From: RQOF01 sp964394475
GTDB lineage: Bacteria > Calditrichota > Calditrichia > RBG-13-44-9
Assembly: GCA_964394475.1 (NCBI GenBank)
Contig: CAYMXZ010000076.1
Location: forward strand, 1-14,796
Direction: 5' to 3'
DNA: 14,796 nucleotides
In this document: positions 1-6,878 of the stretch, piece by piece
How positions within the stretch are numbered: position 1 is the first letter of the stretch
Layout: each line of letters opens with the position of its first letter
The notes under the pieces: generated by a model
Seen by the model: only the letters and a program-made list of their open reading frames with translations
Told to the model about the DNA's origin: nothing
Database searches by the model: none
Made by a program: the position numbers and the translations under genes

Positions 1-858
1 AAAGTATCCCGCCTCAAACAATACCAAAGGCATTCCCTCCCAGCGGGAGGGAAGTATAAAAACATCACTGGCCGACAGGATTTCATTTACCGGATGCAGT
101 TTCTTTATAAAAATCACCAGATTTTCCAACGAATTCGCTTTAACAAATTCTTGAATTTGTACGAATCTATCTCCTTCTCCTATCAAAACGAATCGCACGG
201 AATGATTTTTCAGATGGTCTTTGATGGATAGAATAGCCCGCATCAGCACATCATGTCCCTTCACATAATCAAAGCGCGCTACAGTAAGAAAAAGTCGATT
301 GTTTTCTGGTAGACTGTACTTTCGTCTGATTTCTTCCCTGTTGAGCTGAACAGAACCTCTTAGCTTTTGAATATTTATTCCATTGGGAATGTGAATGGCA
401 TTTTGCAATCCGTAGAGCTTCTTTACCAGGTGGAAATCGGATTGGGAGACAGTGATAAGGCGTGTTACGCGCCGGAAAAGATATTTTTCCAGATGATAAC
501 GGATGAAATAAGCCGGAAGATGAAATACTCCTCTTTTAAAAGAATATTTACGAATATGAGCGCCATGCAGTGTGTAAAGCACCGGTGCATCAGGCTTTTG
601 CAGAGGATTTTTATAGATGGCCAGTAATGGTCTAAGATGATGAATATGAACCAGATCGGGTTTAAAGGTGCGGAGATATCCGGGGCTATAACCTTCAGGA
701 AATAACTGAACATTCAGTCGATCTGTGAATTTATCCACAGCTTCTCCACCTTTGGCAAATATTCCAAAGGTAAAATCGGGCAGATAATGGGTGATCTGGT
801 ACATATGTTCCAATCCCCCACCGATAGAGAATTTATCACTGAGTAGGGCAATCTTCAT
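1..858 (-). CDS. GT4 family glycosyltransferase, C-terminus cut by window start
   Basis: Retaining GT-B fold glycosyltransferase that would transfer a sugar from a nucleotide-sugar donor to a growing surface glycan on the cytoplasmic side of the membrane. I translated 286 codons from the ATG at 858 down to base 1 with no stop, so roughly the last 80-100 residues lie outside the window. Visible are the N-terminal glycine-rich turn SIGGGLEH (residues 11-18), TLHG (96-99), TVSQSD (136-141), IPNGIN (157-162), ARFDYVKGHDVL (194-205) and LIGEGD (225-230). The GT4 donor-site segment PSRWEGMPLVLFEA is at 270-283. The start has a good ribosome binding site (AGAGGATTT before ATG). The gene overlaps the end of the preceding glycosyltransferase gene by 23 bases, so the two are probably translationally coupled. 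Donor and acceptor cannot be read from sequence. Confidence 0.9.
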   Translation of the reverse strand, partial: MKIALLSDKFSIGGGLEHMYQITHYLPDFTFGIFAKGGEAVDKFTDRLNVQLFPEGYSPGYLRTFKPDLVHIHHLRPLLAIYKNPLQKPDAPVLYTLHGAHIRKYSFKRGVFHLPAYFIRYHLEKYLFRRVTRLITVSQSDFHLVKKLYGLQNAIHIPNGINIQKLRGSVQLNREEIRRKYSLPENNRLFLTVARFDYVKGHDVLMRAILSIKDHLKNHSVRFVLIGEGDRFVQIQEFVKANSLENLVIFIKKLHPVNEILSASDVFILPSRWEGMPLVLFEAGYF

Positions 859-2053
859 AAATCCTCTGATAGGATTGACAAATTTTATCCCAGGCATACT
901 GTTCTACCATCAGCTGGCGCGCCGCTTTCCCGATGTTTTTCAGGGTATCTTTATCCGGCAGAACTTCACTGATGGTATGAACCCATCGCTCACTGTTCAG
1001 TCCATCCATCATCAATATGTTTTGCCGATGTTTGAGACCACTGATTCCCTCCAGACTTACTGGAGACCCAATCACTGCTTTTTCCATAGCCATGGCTTCC
1101 AGGATTTTATTTTTCAGACCACTACCATAGCGTAGAGGGGAAACAAAAAGAGCAGTTTTGGCTAAATAATCACGCACATCATCCACAAAACCAGTAATGA
1201 TAATGTCCCTTCCATTATGATGTTTTAGAAGTTTTTTTGAGGGGTGATTCCCTACCACATAAAGTGTCATTCCTGTAATTTTTTCTTTTAGACGTGGAAA
1301 AAGCACTTCGGTCAGAAATTGAGCGGCATCGGCATTGGGGGCATAGTCTAAATTTCCGGTGAATATAATTGAATTTTCCTCAACAGTTTCCTCTCGCGGA
1401 TGAAAATAACCGACGTCAACCCCGTTGGGTATCCAGGACACCTGGATATCTCGATTTAAACTCTGGATGAATTGGGCATCAACCTCAGAAACAAAAATGG
1501 TTTTTCTGGGCAATCGATAATATTTTTTTTCGAAGGCTACAGTTTTTCGATAATCCAAAAAGAGAGAAATTTTGGTCAATCGGGACCTCTCCCATTGCAA
1601 TCGACGGTGGGTGAGAAGGCTCATGGCATCGTGACAAAATAGAATGACTTTTTTTTGCAGAGCCGGTTGTAACCGTTCTATTACCGGAGCCAGAAATGGA
1701 GTAGCGAAGTGGATGACATTGAATTGCTGTCCGATCTGATTCACCCGATGTGCTACTGTATGATATATAGAGGCATATTTATTCGGATTGAACGGATAAT
1801 GGCTGATTGACCATTTCAGCAATGCCTTTGCTTTGGTTGGGACTCGATAAAGAATTTTGTGGTAAACAGCCGGATAGTTATTCTCGAAAGAAAAGAATTT
1901 TTCATCCTCGGATTGATACAGGGTTAAGATTTCAAATTGGAATTTTGACGAAAGGTGCTTCAGAATATTTGTCAAAATTTTACGAGTTCCATCACGGTAT
2001 TCCGGAAACGGGTAAATGGGTGTCACCATTAATATTTTGAGCATATTATCCAA
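836..2053 (-). CDS. GT4 family glycosyltransferase (PEP-CTERM/exosortase-associated sugar-transferase-like)
   Basis: A 405-residue GT-B glycosyltransferase that presumably adds one residue of the surface glycan. Seen: N-terminal KILMVTPIYPFP (5-16), FCHDAMSL (139-146), VSEVD (188-192), PNGVD (209-213), and the start of the second Rossmann domain FTGNLDYAPNADA (231-243). The donor-binding segment SPLRYGSGLKNKILEAMAM is at 305-323. This C-terminal pattern (GNLDY.PN, then GSGLKNKILEAMAM) is typical of the sugar transferases found near exosortase/EPS loci, but I see no exosortase here. The start is a TTG at 2053 with GAAGGA nine bases upstream (2063-2068). The ATG at 2044 is 18 bases from that site and so less likely; it would remove only three residues. 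It lies 6 bases after the GT2 gene and overlaps the next GT4 gene, which indicates one transcript. Confidence 0.9.
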   Translation of the reverse strand: MDNMLKILMVTPIYPFPEYRDGTRKILTNILKHLSSKFQFEILTLYQSEDEKFFSFENNYPAVYHKILYRVPTKAKALLKWSISHYPFNPNKYASIYHTVAHRVNQIGQQFNVIHFATPFLAPVIERLQPALQKKVILFCHDAMSLLTHRRLQWERSRLTKISLFLDYRKTVAFEKKYYRLPRKTIFVSEVDAQFIQSLNRDIQVSWIPNGVDVGYFHPREETVEENSIIFTGNLDYAPNADAAQFLTEVLFPRLKEKITGMTLYVVGNHPSKKLLKHHNGRDIIITGFVDDVRDYLAKTALFVSPLRYGSGLKNKILEAMAMEKAVIGSPVSLEGISGLKHRQNILMMDGLNSERWVHTISEVLPDKDTLKNIGKAARQLMVEQYAWDKICQSYQRIYEDCPTQ

Positions 2054-2059
2054 AAGTGC

Positions 2060-3190
2060 TTATCCTTCGTGGAGTGGAGTTATAATTGAGAACGGTCCCA
2101 TTTTACTATTATAGCCATGCCACACTGCTTTCATGATAATTCTAACTTTTGAGAATTTTAACCTGAACAGATTATAAATTAAACGGGTAAAATTATATCC
2201 GGCCAGATAACACAGACAAATTATTCTCTGTAAACCATGATAGTTCTGTTTTACCATATAGATCCGGTTTCTGGTGTAGTAATAAATTATTTGAAGATTT
2301 TGGTGGGACAGACTGACAGAGGCTTTATGATAGATAACTGAGGCTGGCACAAAAATCCGCCGATACCCTGCCTGTTTCGCTCGCAGGTTCCAGTCTGTTT
2401 CCTCATAATACAGAAAGTATTCTTCCCTCATTAAACCAATCATATCTATCACTTCCTTTTTGACGAGTAGTAAACAGCCGGTTATATAATCACATTCAAA
2501 GCTTTGGGAATATTTTGGACCGTCTTTCTGATTGATCCCAATATGATGGATAGCCGAAGTCCAGCTGGTGATTTTGCCTCCTCCTGCTGCCCAAATTAGA
2601 TCTGGCTCCCGGTAATTCATAATTTTGCCTCCCACCAATCCAATGGTTTTATCTTCCCGAGCGGTTTGTACCAGTGGTTGCAGAAAATCTCTCCTTACTA
2701 CGGTGTCATTATTGAGTAACAGAAAATAGTCATATCCCTGCTGGAGCGCATAGCGTATTCCAATATTATTTCCTGCCGCAAACCCACCGTTACGATCCGA
2801 TTCAATAATTACCAATCGAGGTTGTTCATCAGGCTTAAGTTCTGGACAATTTGAGTGGCGTCTAAAATTTAGATCCCGATTATTCGTACTATGATGATAA
2901 GAATAAATCTGGTAGAAAACAGGCTTTTCTCGCGGTGGAATGGTTAGATCTCTTAATTGAGATTGGGGAGGTGACCAGCTACATAGATTTCCCTTGGCCC
3001 ATTGGGTGAGATAGAAAATAGAATCGTTGGAAGAATGATTATCCACAACAATTATCTGGTAAGACGGATAGGTAATGGCGCTCAGGCTTTCCAGACATTC
3101 AATGGTATCCTGCCAGTTGTGGTAGTTGACTACGATAATTGCAACCGGAGGATTTTCTGACCGGTCGGTCTGCTCACTCTTCTCCTGCAT
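2060..3190 (-). CDS. GT2 family glycosyltransferase (rhamnosyltransferase-like) with an extra segment
   Basis: A 376-residue inverting GT-A glycosyltransferase, probably adding a sugar such as rhamnose to a lipid-linked glycan. Seen: AIIVVNYHNWQDT (17-29), VVDNHSSNDS (48-57), NGGFAAGNNIG (134-144), and LLLNNDTVV (157-165), which holds the metal/nucleotide-binding equivalent of DxD. Further on is the acceptor-side EEYFLYYEETDWNLR motif. Between the DN.S and N.GF motifs lie about 55 extra residues (roughly 66-122), containing LRDLTIPPREKPVFY. From memory, a subfamily of GT2 enzymes carries a comparable insertion with a PP..KP..Y core, so this is probably a subfamily trait and not an error. The C-terminal part is basic and partly hydrophobic, consistent with membrane association. 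No clear ribosome binding site precedes the ATG at 3190. A 142-base gap separates it from the flippase gene upstream. Confidence 0.9.
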   Translation of the reverse strand: MQEKSEQTDRSENPPVAIIVVNYHNWQDTIECLESLSAITYPSYQIIVVDNHSSNDSIFYLTQWAKGNLCSWSPPQSQLRDLTIPPREKPVFYQIYSYHHSTNNRDLNFRRHSNCPELKPDEQPRLVIIESDRNGGFAAGNNIGIRYALQQGYDYFLLLNNDTVVRRDFLQPLVQTAREDKTIGLVGGKIMNYREPDLIWAAGGGKITSWTSAIHHIGINQKDGPKYSQSFECDYITGCLLLVKKEVIDMIGLMREEYFLYYEETDWNLRAKQAGYRRIFVPASVIYHKASVSLSHQNLQIIYYYTRNRIYMVKQNYHGLQRIICLCYLAGYNFTRLIYNLFRLKFSKVRIIMKAVWHGYNSKMGPFSIITPLHEG

Positions 3191-3332
3191 GTGGTTTTCA
3201 AATTTATTCTGGTCAATTTTTTTTCATTAAGTTATTCTACATCTTTCCCAAAAACAAGGTGGTCATCAAGTAGATATTCATCAGATGGGTGATATTTTGT
3301 ATTTCATTTCTTCCACCACTATTTATGCCGAT

Positions 3333-4577
3333 TTATTCCAGGTAGCTGTGACTTAACATCTTGATGTTCGTCATATTTTTAAAAACCTCCCAGAATAAAA
3401 ATCCTGTCACCATGAATTCCACCATAATAAGTGCCAGTGCGGCTCCGATATATGAAAATAAGGAAATAAGTATAAAATTTGATATCAGGCTGAGAATTAC
3501 TGCCCAGCCGACAATGAAGGAAAAGGTCTTGTCCAATCCGGCTCCCAGTAAAATTTGAGTAGGAGGAACACTCCAGCCCACAATGAAAGGAATAATGGCC
3601 AGCATTCTAAGCGTAAGCACACTTTCGGGATAGAGACGGCCTGCCAACAGTTTGATAATAGATTCCGCCAGAAAGAAGAAAATGAGGCCCAGCATGAAAG
3701 TCACTCCGGCAGTGGTAATACTTACTTTTCTGATCAATCGATAAACAGCATCAAACGATTCCCGAATTTTTTTGCTGATGTGAGGATAAACGGTTTGCGA
3801 GATGATCACCGCAAACTGATTAGAGACTTCAATCAATTTTTTGGCAATTGCGTAATAGCCCAGAATTTCTTCGCTGGCTAATAAACCCAGGATAAATATA
3901 TCACTGGTCTTATAGATGATGATACTGACATTGGAAATGAACATGTACCAGCCGGTTTTCAAGTTCGAAAAAATCATCACTCTGGTTGGTTTTTTGAATT
4001 TTACCTGGAAGTGTTTTATGGCGATCCAGATAGACAGCGTGCCGGCGATGATAAATCCCAGTGAATGTAATAACAGCACAAAGGGATAATGAGATGGTTT
4101 ACGGATAAAAATAAAAATTGAGAGAGCAAAAATGGATTTTGCCAGGACATTGACTACCGTGATATATTTCATTCTTTCCAAACCCTGGAAAAACCAAACC
4201 GGGAACAATACATTGCCAGTGACCATCCCAAAAGCCAGCGCGTATACCAACCATTCTTCTCGGAATTTAGGGATAGTAAGGATGATCAGTAAAAGAACCA
4301 GCCCGCTAATGATCATGAAACAGATTTTGATGAACAGCACCGTGGAAAATATTTCTGAGATTTTCTCCCTTTGCTCGCGGTGGATAGAAATTTCGCGGGT
4401 GGCGGTGAGGTTAAAACCGTAATCGGTAACGATAATAAAATACTGGATAAATACCTGGGCAAAGGTTATCAGTCCAAATTTCTCTGGACCCAATACCCGC
4501 ACTAAATATGGAAAGGTAATGAAATTAATTAAATAGATAAATCCCTGCAGAACGGATAAGGAAAAAAAGTTTTCCAC
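3333..4577 (-). CDS. Wzx-type oligosaccharide flippase (MOP superfamily)
   Basis: A 414-residue polytopic inner-membrane protein of the RfbX/Wzx family, which translocates undecaprenyl-linked oligosaccharide to the periplasmic face. The N-terminal block FFSLSVLQGFIYLINFITFP and the following YLVRVLGPEKFGLITFAQ are highly characteristic. YGFNLTATREIS follows. Further hydrophobic spans run to the end, consistent with about 12 helices, and the length is near that of E. coli RfbX. The start is odd. The only standard start codon is the GTG at 4577, there is no Shine-Dalgarno sequence before it, and the frame stays open upstream to a TAG at 4632-4634 without any ATG, GTG or TTG. A rarer start (ATT/ATA/ATC) further upstream cannot be excluded. 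It is the first gene of the glycan block, with a possible promoter at 4661-4688. No Wzy polymerase or ligase gene is visible in the window. Confidence 0.92.
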   Translation of the reverse strand: MENFFSLSVLQGFIYLINFITFPYLVRVLGPEKFGLITFAQVFIQYFIIVTDYGFNLTATREISIHREQREKISEIFSTVLFIKICFMIISGLVLLLIILTIPKFREEWLVYALAFGMVTGNVLFPVWFFQGLERMKYITVVNVLAKSIFALSIFIFIRKPSHYPFVLLLHSLGFIIAGTLSIWIAIKHFQVKFKKPTRVMIFSNLKTGWYMFISNVSIIIYKTSDIFILGLLASEEILGYYAIAKKLIEVSNQFAVIISQTVYPHISKKIRESFDAVYRLIRKVSITTAGVTFMLGLIFFFLAESIIKLLAGRLYPESVLTLRMLAIIPFIVGWSVPPTQILLGAGLDKTFSFIVGWAVILSLISNFILISLFSYIGAALALIMVEFMVTGFLFWEVFKNMTNIKMLSHSYLE

Positions 4578-4660
4578 TAATTTTTGAGAAGTGGTGCTCT
4601 TTGACCGCTGTGAAGTGATAAATATTCCCCGCTAATTTTAACTATTAACTGAAGACTGAA

Positions 4661-4688
4661 ATGATACAACGAACGTTGGTCGGTTCAA
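4661..4688 (-). promoter_or_regulatory. possible sigma-70-type promoter for the flippase/glycosyltransferase block
   Basis: In the 166-base gap between gmhA and the flippase gene, the minus strand reads TTGAAC (4683-4688), a 16-base spacer, then TATCAT (4661-4666). That is a 4/6 match at -35 and 5/6 at -10. Transcription would begin near 4654, giving a leader of about 75 bases before the GTG start. This is a consensus match by eye in AT-rich DNA. If the organism uses a Bacteroidota-type sigma factor, this consensus would not apply. Confidence 0.3.
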
Positions 4689-4743
4689 TTAAAATTTCAG
4701 GACCGTTATCTTTAAAAGTAAACCGGGTTGACACTCTTATGAA

Positions 4744-5340
4744 TTAAACATTTTTATTGAATAATTCTTTTTCTAAAATATTGCACAGTATATGCCCAAT
4801 CATAATGTGGCACTCCTGGATACGGGCAGTGGTTTTTGAAGGGATGACCAGCGGTAAGTCTACCAGTTTTTTCAATTTTCCTCCATCACCCCCCAGCAGT
4901 CCAATCACATAAAGTCCTTTTTCATGGGCCATATTTACTGCTTCGATCACATTATTGGAATTTCCACTGGTACTGATAGCGATCAACGTATCTTCCCGTT
5001 TACCCAGTGCTTCGATCTGCCGGGAAAATACGAATTCAAAACCATAGTCGTTAGCTCCGGCAGTGAGAATGGAAGTATCGGTGGTTAACGCTAGGGCGGC
5101 AATGGCCGGTCGATCATTACTGCTCGTTAAACGAATTACCATTTCCGCGGCGATATGCTGGGCATCGGCGGCACTGCCCCCGTTACCGCAAAACAGAATT
5201 TTTCCACCATTTTTAATGGTGGCTAGCAACTGATGAATGGCGCGGTGGATATCTGGTAGGCATACCTTGAGCAGCTCGCTTTTCACGGCGATGCTTTCCT
5301 TAATTTCAGCCTCAATATGTTTTTGCCATTCTTTTTTCAT
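4744..5340 (-). CDS. gmhA: D-sedoheptulose-7-phosphate isomerase
   Basis: Cytoplasmic SIS-domain isomerase that converts sedoheptulose 7-phosphate to D-glycero-D-manno-heptose 7-phosphate, the first step to the ADP-heptose used in LPS core or glycoprotein glycans. The 198-residue length matches the family. Seen: CGNGGSAADAQHIAAE (51-66), with H62 and E66 at the positions of the E. coli active-site His61/Glu65. Also present are ALTTDTSILTAGANDYGFE (84-102), STSGNSNN (123-130), and RIQECHIMIGH (173-183), with Q175 and H183 matching the C-terminal catalytic pair. The start is the ATG at 5340, preceded by a modest AGGT site. It lies 30 bases downstream of the GGGP synthase gene on the same strand, so the two are probably co-transcribed. 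gmhB is close by, but no hldE-type kinase/adenylyltransferase is in the window. Confidence 0.96.
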   Translation of the reverse strand: MKKEWQKHIEAEIKESIAVKSELLKVCLPDIHRAIHQLLATIKNGGKILFCGNGGSAADAQHIAAEMVIRLTSSNDRPAIAALALTTDTSILTAGANDYGFEFVFSRQIEALGKREDTLIAISTSGNSNNVIEAVNMAHEKGLYVIGLLGGDGGKLKKLVDLPLVIPSKTTARIQECHIMIGHILCNILEKELFNKNV

Positions 5341-5370
5341 TCAATACCTGTTGTGATGAAAAGATTAAAA

Positions 5371-6126
5371 TCATTTATTGCGATGGATGGCATCGGCAAA
5401 TTCTTTAATTCGAAGGAAGTTCTGTGGATCTTCAAAATGATTGCCAATGACTACCAGAGAGGCGCCAGCCTCTACTTTTTTCTGGGCTAATTCCGGGGTT
5501 CGTATGCCCCCTCCCACGATGACCGGGATGGAAATGGTTTCGCTGACTGCTGTGACCATTTCTTCTGGAACCGATAGCTGAGCACCACTGCCGGCTTCCA
5601 GATAAACCAGTTTAAACCCCAGGTATTGGGCAGCCAGTGCATGGGCTAATGCCAGATCGGGTTTACTGCGTGGAATGGGACGAGAATTGCTCATGAATTC
5701 GGCACTGGTCATCTGCCCTGACTCGATCAGCAGATATCCGCAGGAAATAGCCTCCACCTGCATTTGCCAGACAATAGGCGCCGCCAGCACCTGATTGTCA
5801 ATTAAGTAGGCAGGATTACGTCCACTGATCACAGAGAGATATAGAATAGCATCGGCATGACGGGACACCTGAAAGATGCTGCCCGGAAAGAGAATAACCG
5901 GAATATGACCAGCGGCCGATTTGGTGCGTTGCACAAATTCATCGAAATTTTTGCTCAGGAGTAAAGTTCCTCCAACGAAGAACACATCAACTCCATTTTC
6001 AATGGCTGAGAAAACGGTGCGTTCAATCTGCTCCAACGGCAAACGATCAGGATCCAGCAATAATACAAATGCTGCACCCTGGTTTTTAATAATGGAGAGC
6101 ACATTCTGATAAGTTGCGGTTTTCAT
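5371..6126 (-). CDS. Geranylgeranylglyceryl phosphate (GGGP) synthase, bacterial group II (PcrB/GGGPS family)
   Basis: TIM-barrel prenyltransferase that joins a polyprenyl diphosphate to the 3-hydroxyl of sn-glycerol-1-phosphate, the first committed step of archaeal-type ether lipids. The 251-residue length fits the family. Seen: LLLDPDR (22-28), with the acidic residues expected to bind Mg-diphosphate; FFVGGT (49-54); ILFPGS (78-83); YLSVISGRNPAYLI (96-109); the G1P phosphate-binding segments YLEAGSGA (175-182), VGGGIRTPE (204-212) and VIGNHFE (226-232). The SGRNP and EAGSGA segments fit the group II enzymes known from Bacteroidota and some archaea. A TAG lies directly before the ATG at 6126, so this start is the only reasonable one, yet there is no Shine-Dalgarno sequence. 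It sits between gmhB and gmhA, cut off from gmhB by a terminator. Its prenyl chain length and the downstream lipid enzymes cannot be read here. Confidence 0.93.
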   Translation of the reverse strand: MKTATYQNVLSIIKNQGAAFVLLLDPDRLPLEQIERTVFSAIENGVDVFFVGGTLLLSKNFDEFVQRTKSAAGHIPVILFPGSIFQVSRHADAILYLSVISGRNPAYLIDNQVLAAPIVWQMQVEAISCGYLLIESGQMTSAEFMSNSRPIPRSKPDLALAHALAAQYLGFKLVYLEAGSGAQLSVPEEMVTAVSETISIPVIVGGGIRTPELAQKKVEAGASLVVIGNHFEDPQNFLRIKEFADAIHRNK

Positions 6127-6135
6127 CTATTTTCG

Positions 6136-6147
6136 CAATCATGATTG
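6136..6147. repeat. 12-base perfect palindrome upstream of the GGGP synthase gene
   Basis: CAATCATGATTG reads the same on both strands and lies 10 bases before the start codon of the GGGP synthase gene, in the short gap after the gmhB terminator. It could be an operator for a dimeric regulator, but a 12-base AT-rich palindrome can also arise by chance. Confidence 0.25.
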
Positions 6148-6178
6148 AATAATCGAAATCAAAGTAATAATTGCGCCT

Positions 6179-6211
6179 AAAAAAATCAAGCACTTTGGCA
6201 AAGTGGTGATT
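6179..6211 (-). terminator. intrinsic terminator after gmhB
   Basis: On the minus strand an imperfect hairpin forms from AATCA-C-CACTTT, loop GCC, AAAGTG-CT-TGATT, that is 6 plus 5 base pairs with a small internal loop. Its distal arm runs straight into a tract of seven T (6179-6185). The base of the hairpin overlaps the gmhB stop codon at 6210-6212. This is a typical Rho-independent terminator layout and would separate gmhB from the GGGP synthase gene. Confidence 0.6.
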
Positions 6212-6797
6212 AAAATTTGTCGTTAGTGGTCGATTGATTAAACCACCAGCGAACGGCCTCTGATAAATTTTCGGCAATATGGGCTGGTTCTTTTTCCCAG
6301 TTTGAGTGGTATTTGTCGCGCTCACTTTTCCCAAAACCCGTTAACACCAAAATCCCGGGAATATTCAGGCGCTGCGCCGTAAGCACATCAGAATATTTGT
6401 CACCAATGACGATCGACTTTTTCAGATCAATATGTAGTTCTTCAGCAGCCTTTAGTAGCATTCCAGATTCGGGTTTGCGACAGTTGCAATAAATGTTGTA
6501 GGGAGGTTTTCCTTGAGGATGATGGGGACAATAATAGATGCCATCAATTTCTGCGCCCTGCTGCTGCAGCATTTTTCTTAGAGTGGTATGGATGGTTAGA
6601 ACAGTCTCCTCGCTCAGGTATCCCCGGGCCACTCCGGATTGATTGCTAATGATTACTGCTTTCCAGCCAGCTTCTCGAATGTGGCGAATGGCCTGAGCAG
6701 AACCGGCAATCAGTCGCAGGTCTTTTACCTGACTTAAATATCCCACCTCCTCGCATACCGTTCCATCCCGATCTATAAAAACAGCTGGTTTTTTCAT
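6210..6797 (-). CDS. gmhB: D-glycero-D-manno-heptose-1,7-bisphosphate 7-phosphatase
   Basis: Cytoplasmic HAD-superfamily phosphatase that removes the 7-phosphate from heptose 1,7-bisphosphate, the third step of ADP-heptose synthesis. The 195-residue length is typical. Seen: HAD motif I FIDRDGT (7-13), with nucleophile D9 and acid/base D11; motif II IISNQSG (49-55); the zinc loop C90-P-H92, then C104-N-C106; RKP (107-109), a GmhB signature; motif III/IV VIGDKYSD (130-137). The anomer it acts on (alpha or beta) is not decidable. The ATG at 6797 has only a weak AGG seven bases upstream. The gene sits between two intrinsic terminators and is probably transcribed alone. Histidinol-phosphate phosphatase is the nearest alternative, but no his genes are nearby and gmhA is. 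Confidence 0.93.
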   Translation of the reverse strand: MKKPAVFIDRDGTVCEEVGYLSQVKDLRLIAGSAQAIRHIREAGWKAVIISNQSGVARGYLSEETVLTIHTTLRKMLQQQGAEIDGIYYCPHHPQGKPPYNIYCNCRKPESGMLLKAAEELHIDLKKSIVIGDKYSDVLTAQRLNIPGILVLTGFGKSERDKYHSNWEKEPAHIAENLSEAVRWWFNQSTTNDKF

Positions 6798-6823
6798 CTC
6801 TTGCCTGTATAATAATGTAAATG

Positions 6824-6854
6824 AAAAAGCCTCCGTTTATCCCTTAACGGAGGC
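6824..6854 (-). terminator. strong intrinsic terminator after glgA
   Basis: On the minus strand a perfect 9-base-pair GC-rich stem (GCCTCCGTT at 6846-6854, AACGGAGGC at 6829-6837, 8-base loop) is followed by TTTTTCATTT. It lies 25 bases after the glgA stop codon and ends the galT-glgA transcript. The gmhB start follows about 27 bases later, so any gmhB promoter must lie in or just after the terminator; the minus strand there contains an AT-rich TTATTATAC. Confidence 0.85.
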
Positions 6855-6878
6855 TGAGCATATTCTTTCAGATACGAA

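Noticed and set aside
465..713. Open frame on the minus strand (82 residues) with hydrophobic stretches
   Set aside because: It overlaps the GT4 gene at 1-858 in another frame; the GT4 translation has clear motifs throughout, so this is a shadow.
3191..3332. 142-base gap between flippase and GT2 genes, searched for a promoter or small gene
   Set aside because: There is a TAGAAT hexamer but no -35 at proper spacing, and only frames below ten codons; nothing supportable.
3555..3881. 108-residue plus-strand frame inside the flippase gene
   Set aside because: Antisense shadow of a membrane protein gene with clear family motifs; no ribosome binding site or known motif.
6086..6334. 82-residue frame bridging the gmhB end and the GGGP synthase start
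   Set aside because: It overlaps both well-supported genes and the terminator between them, and shows no recognisable feature.
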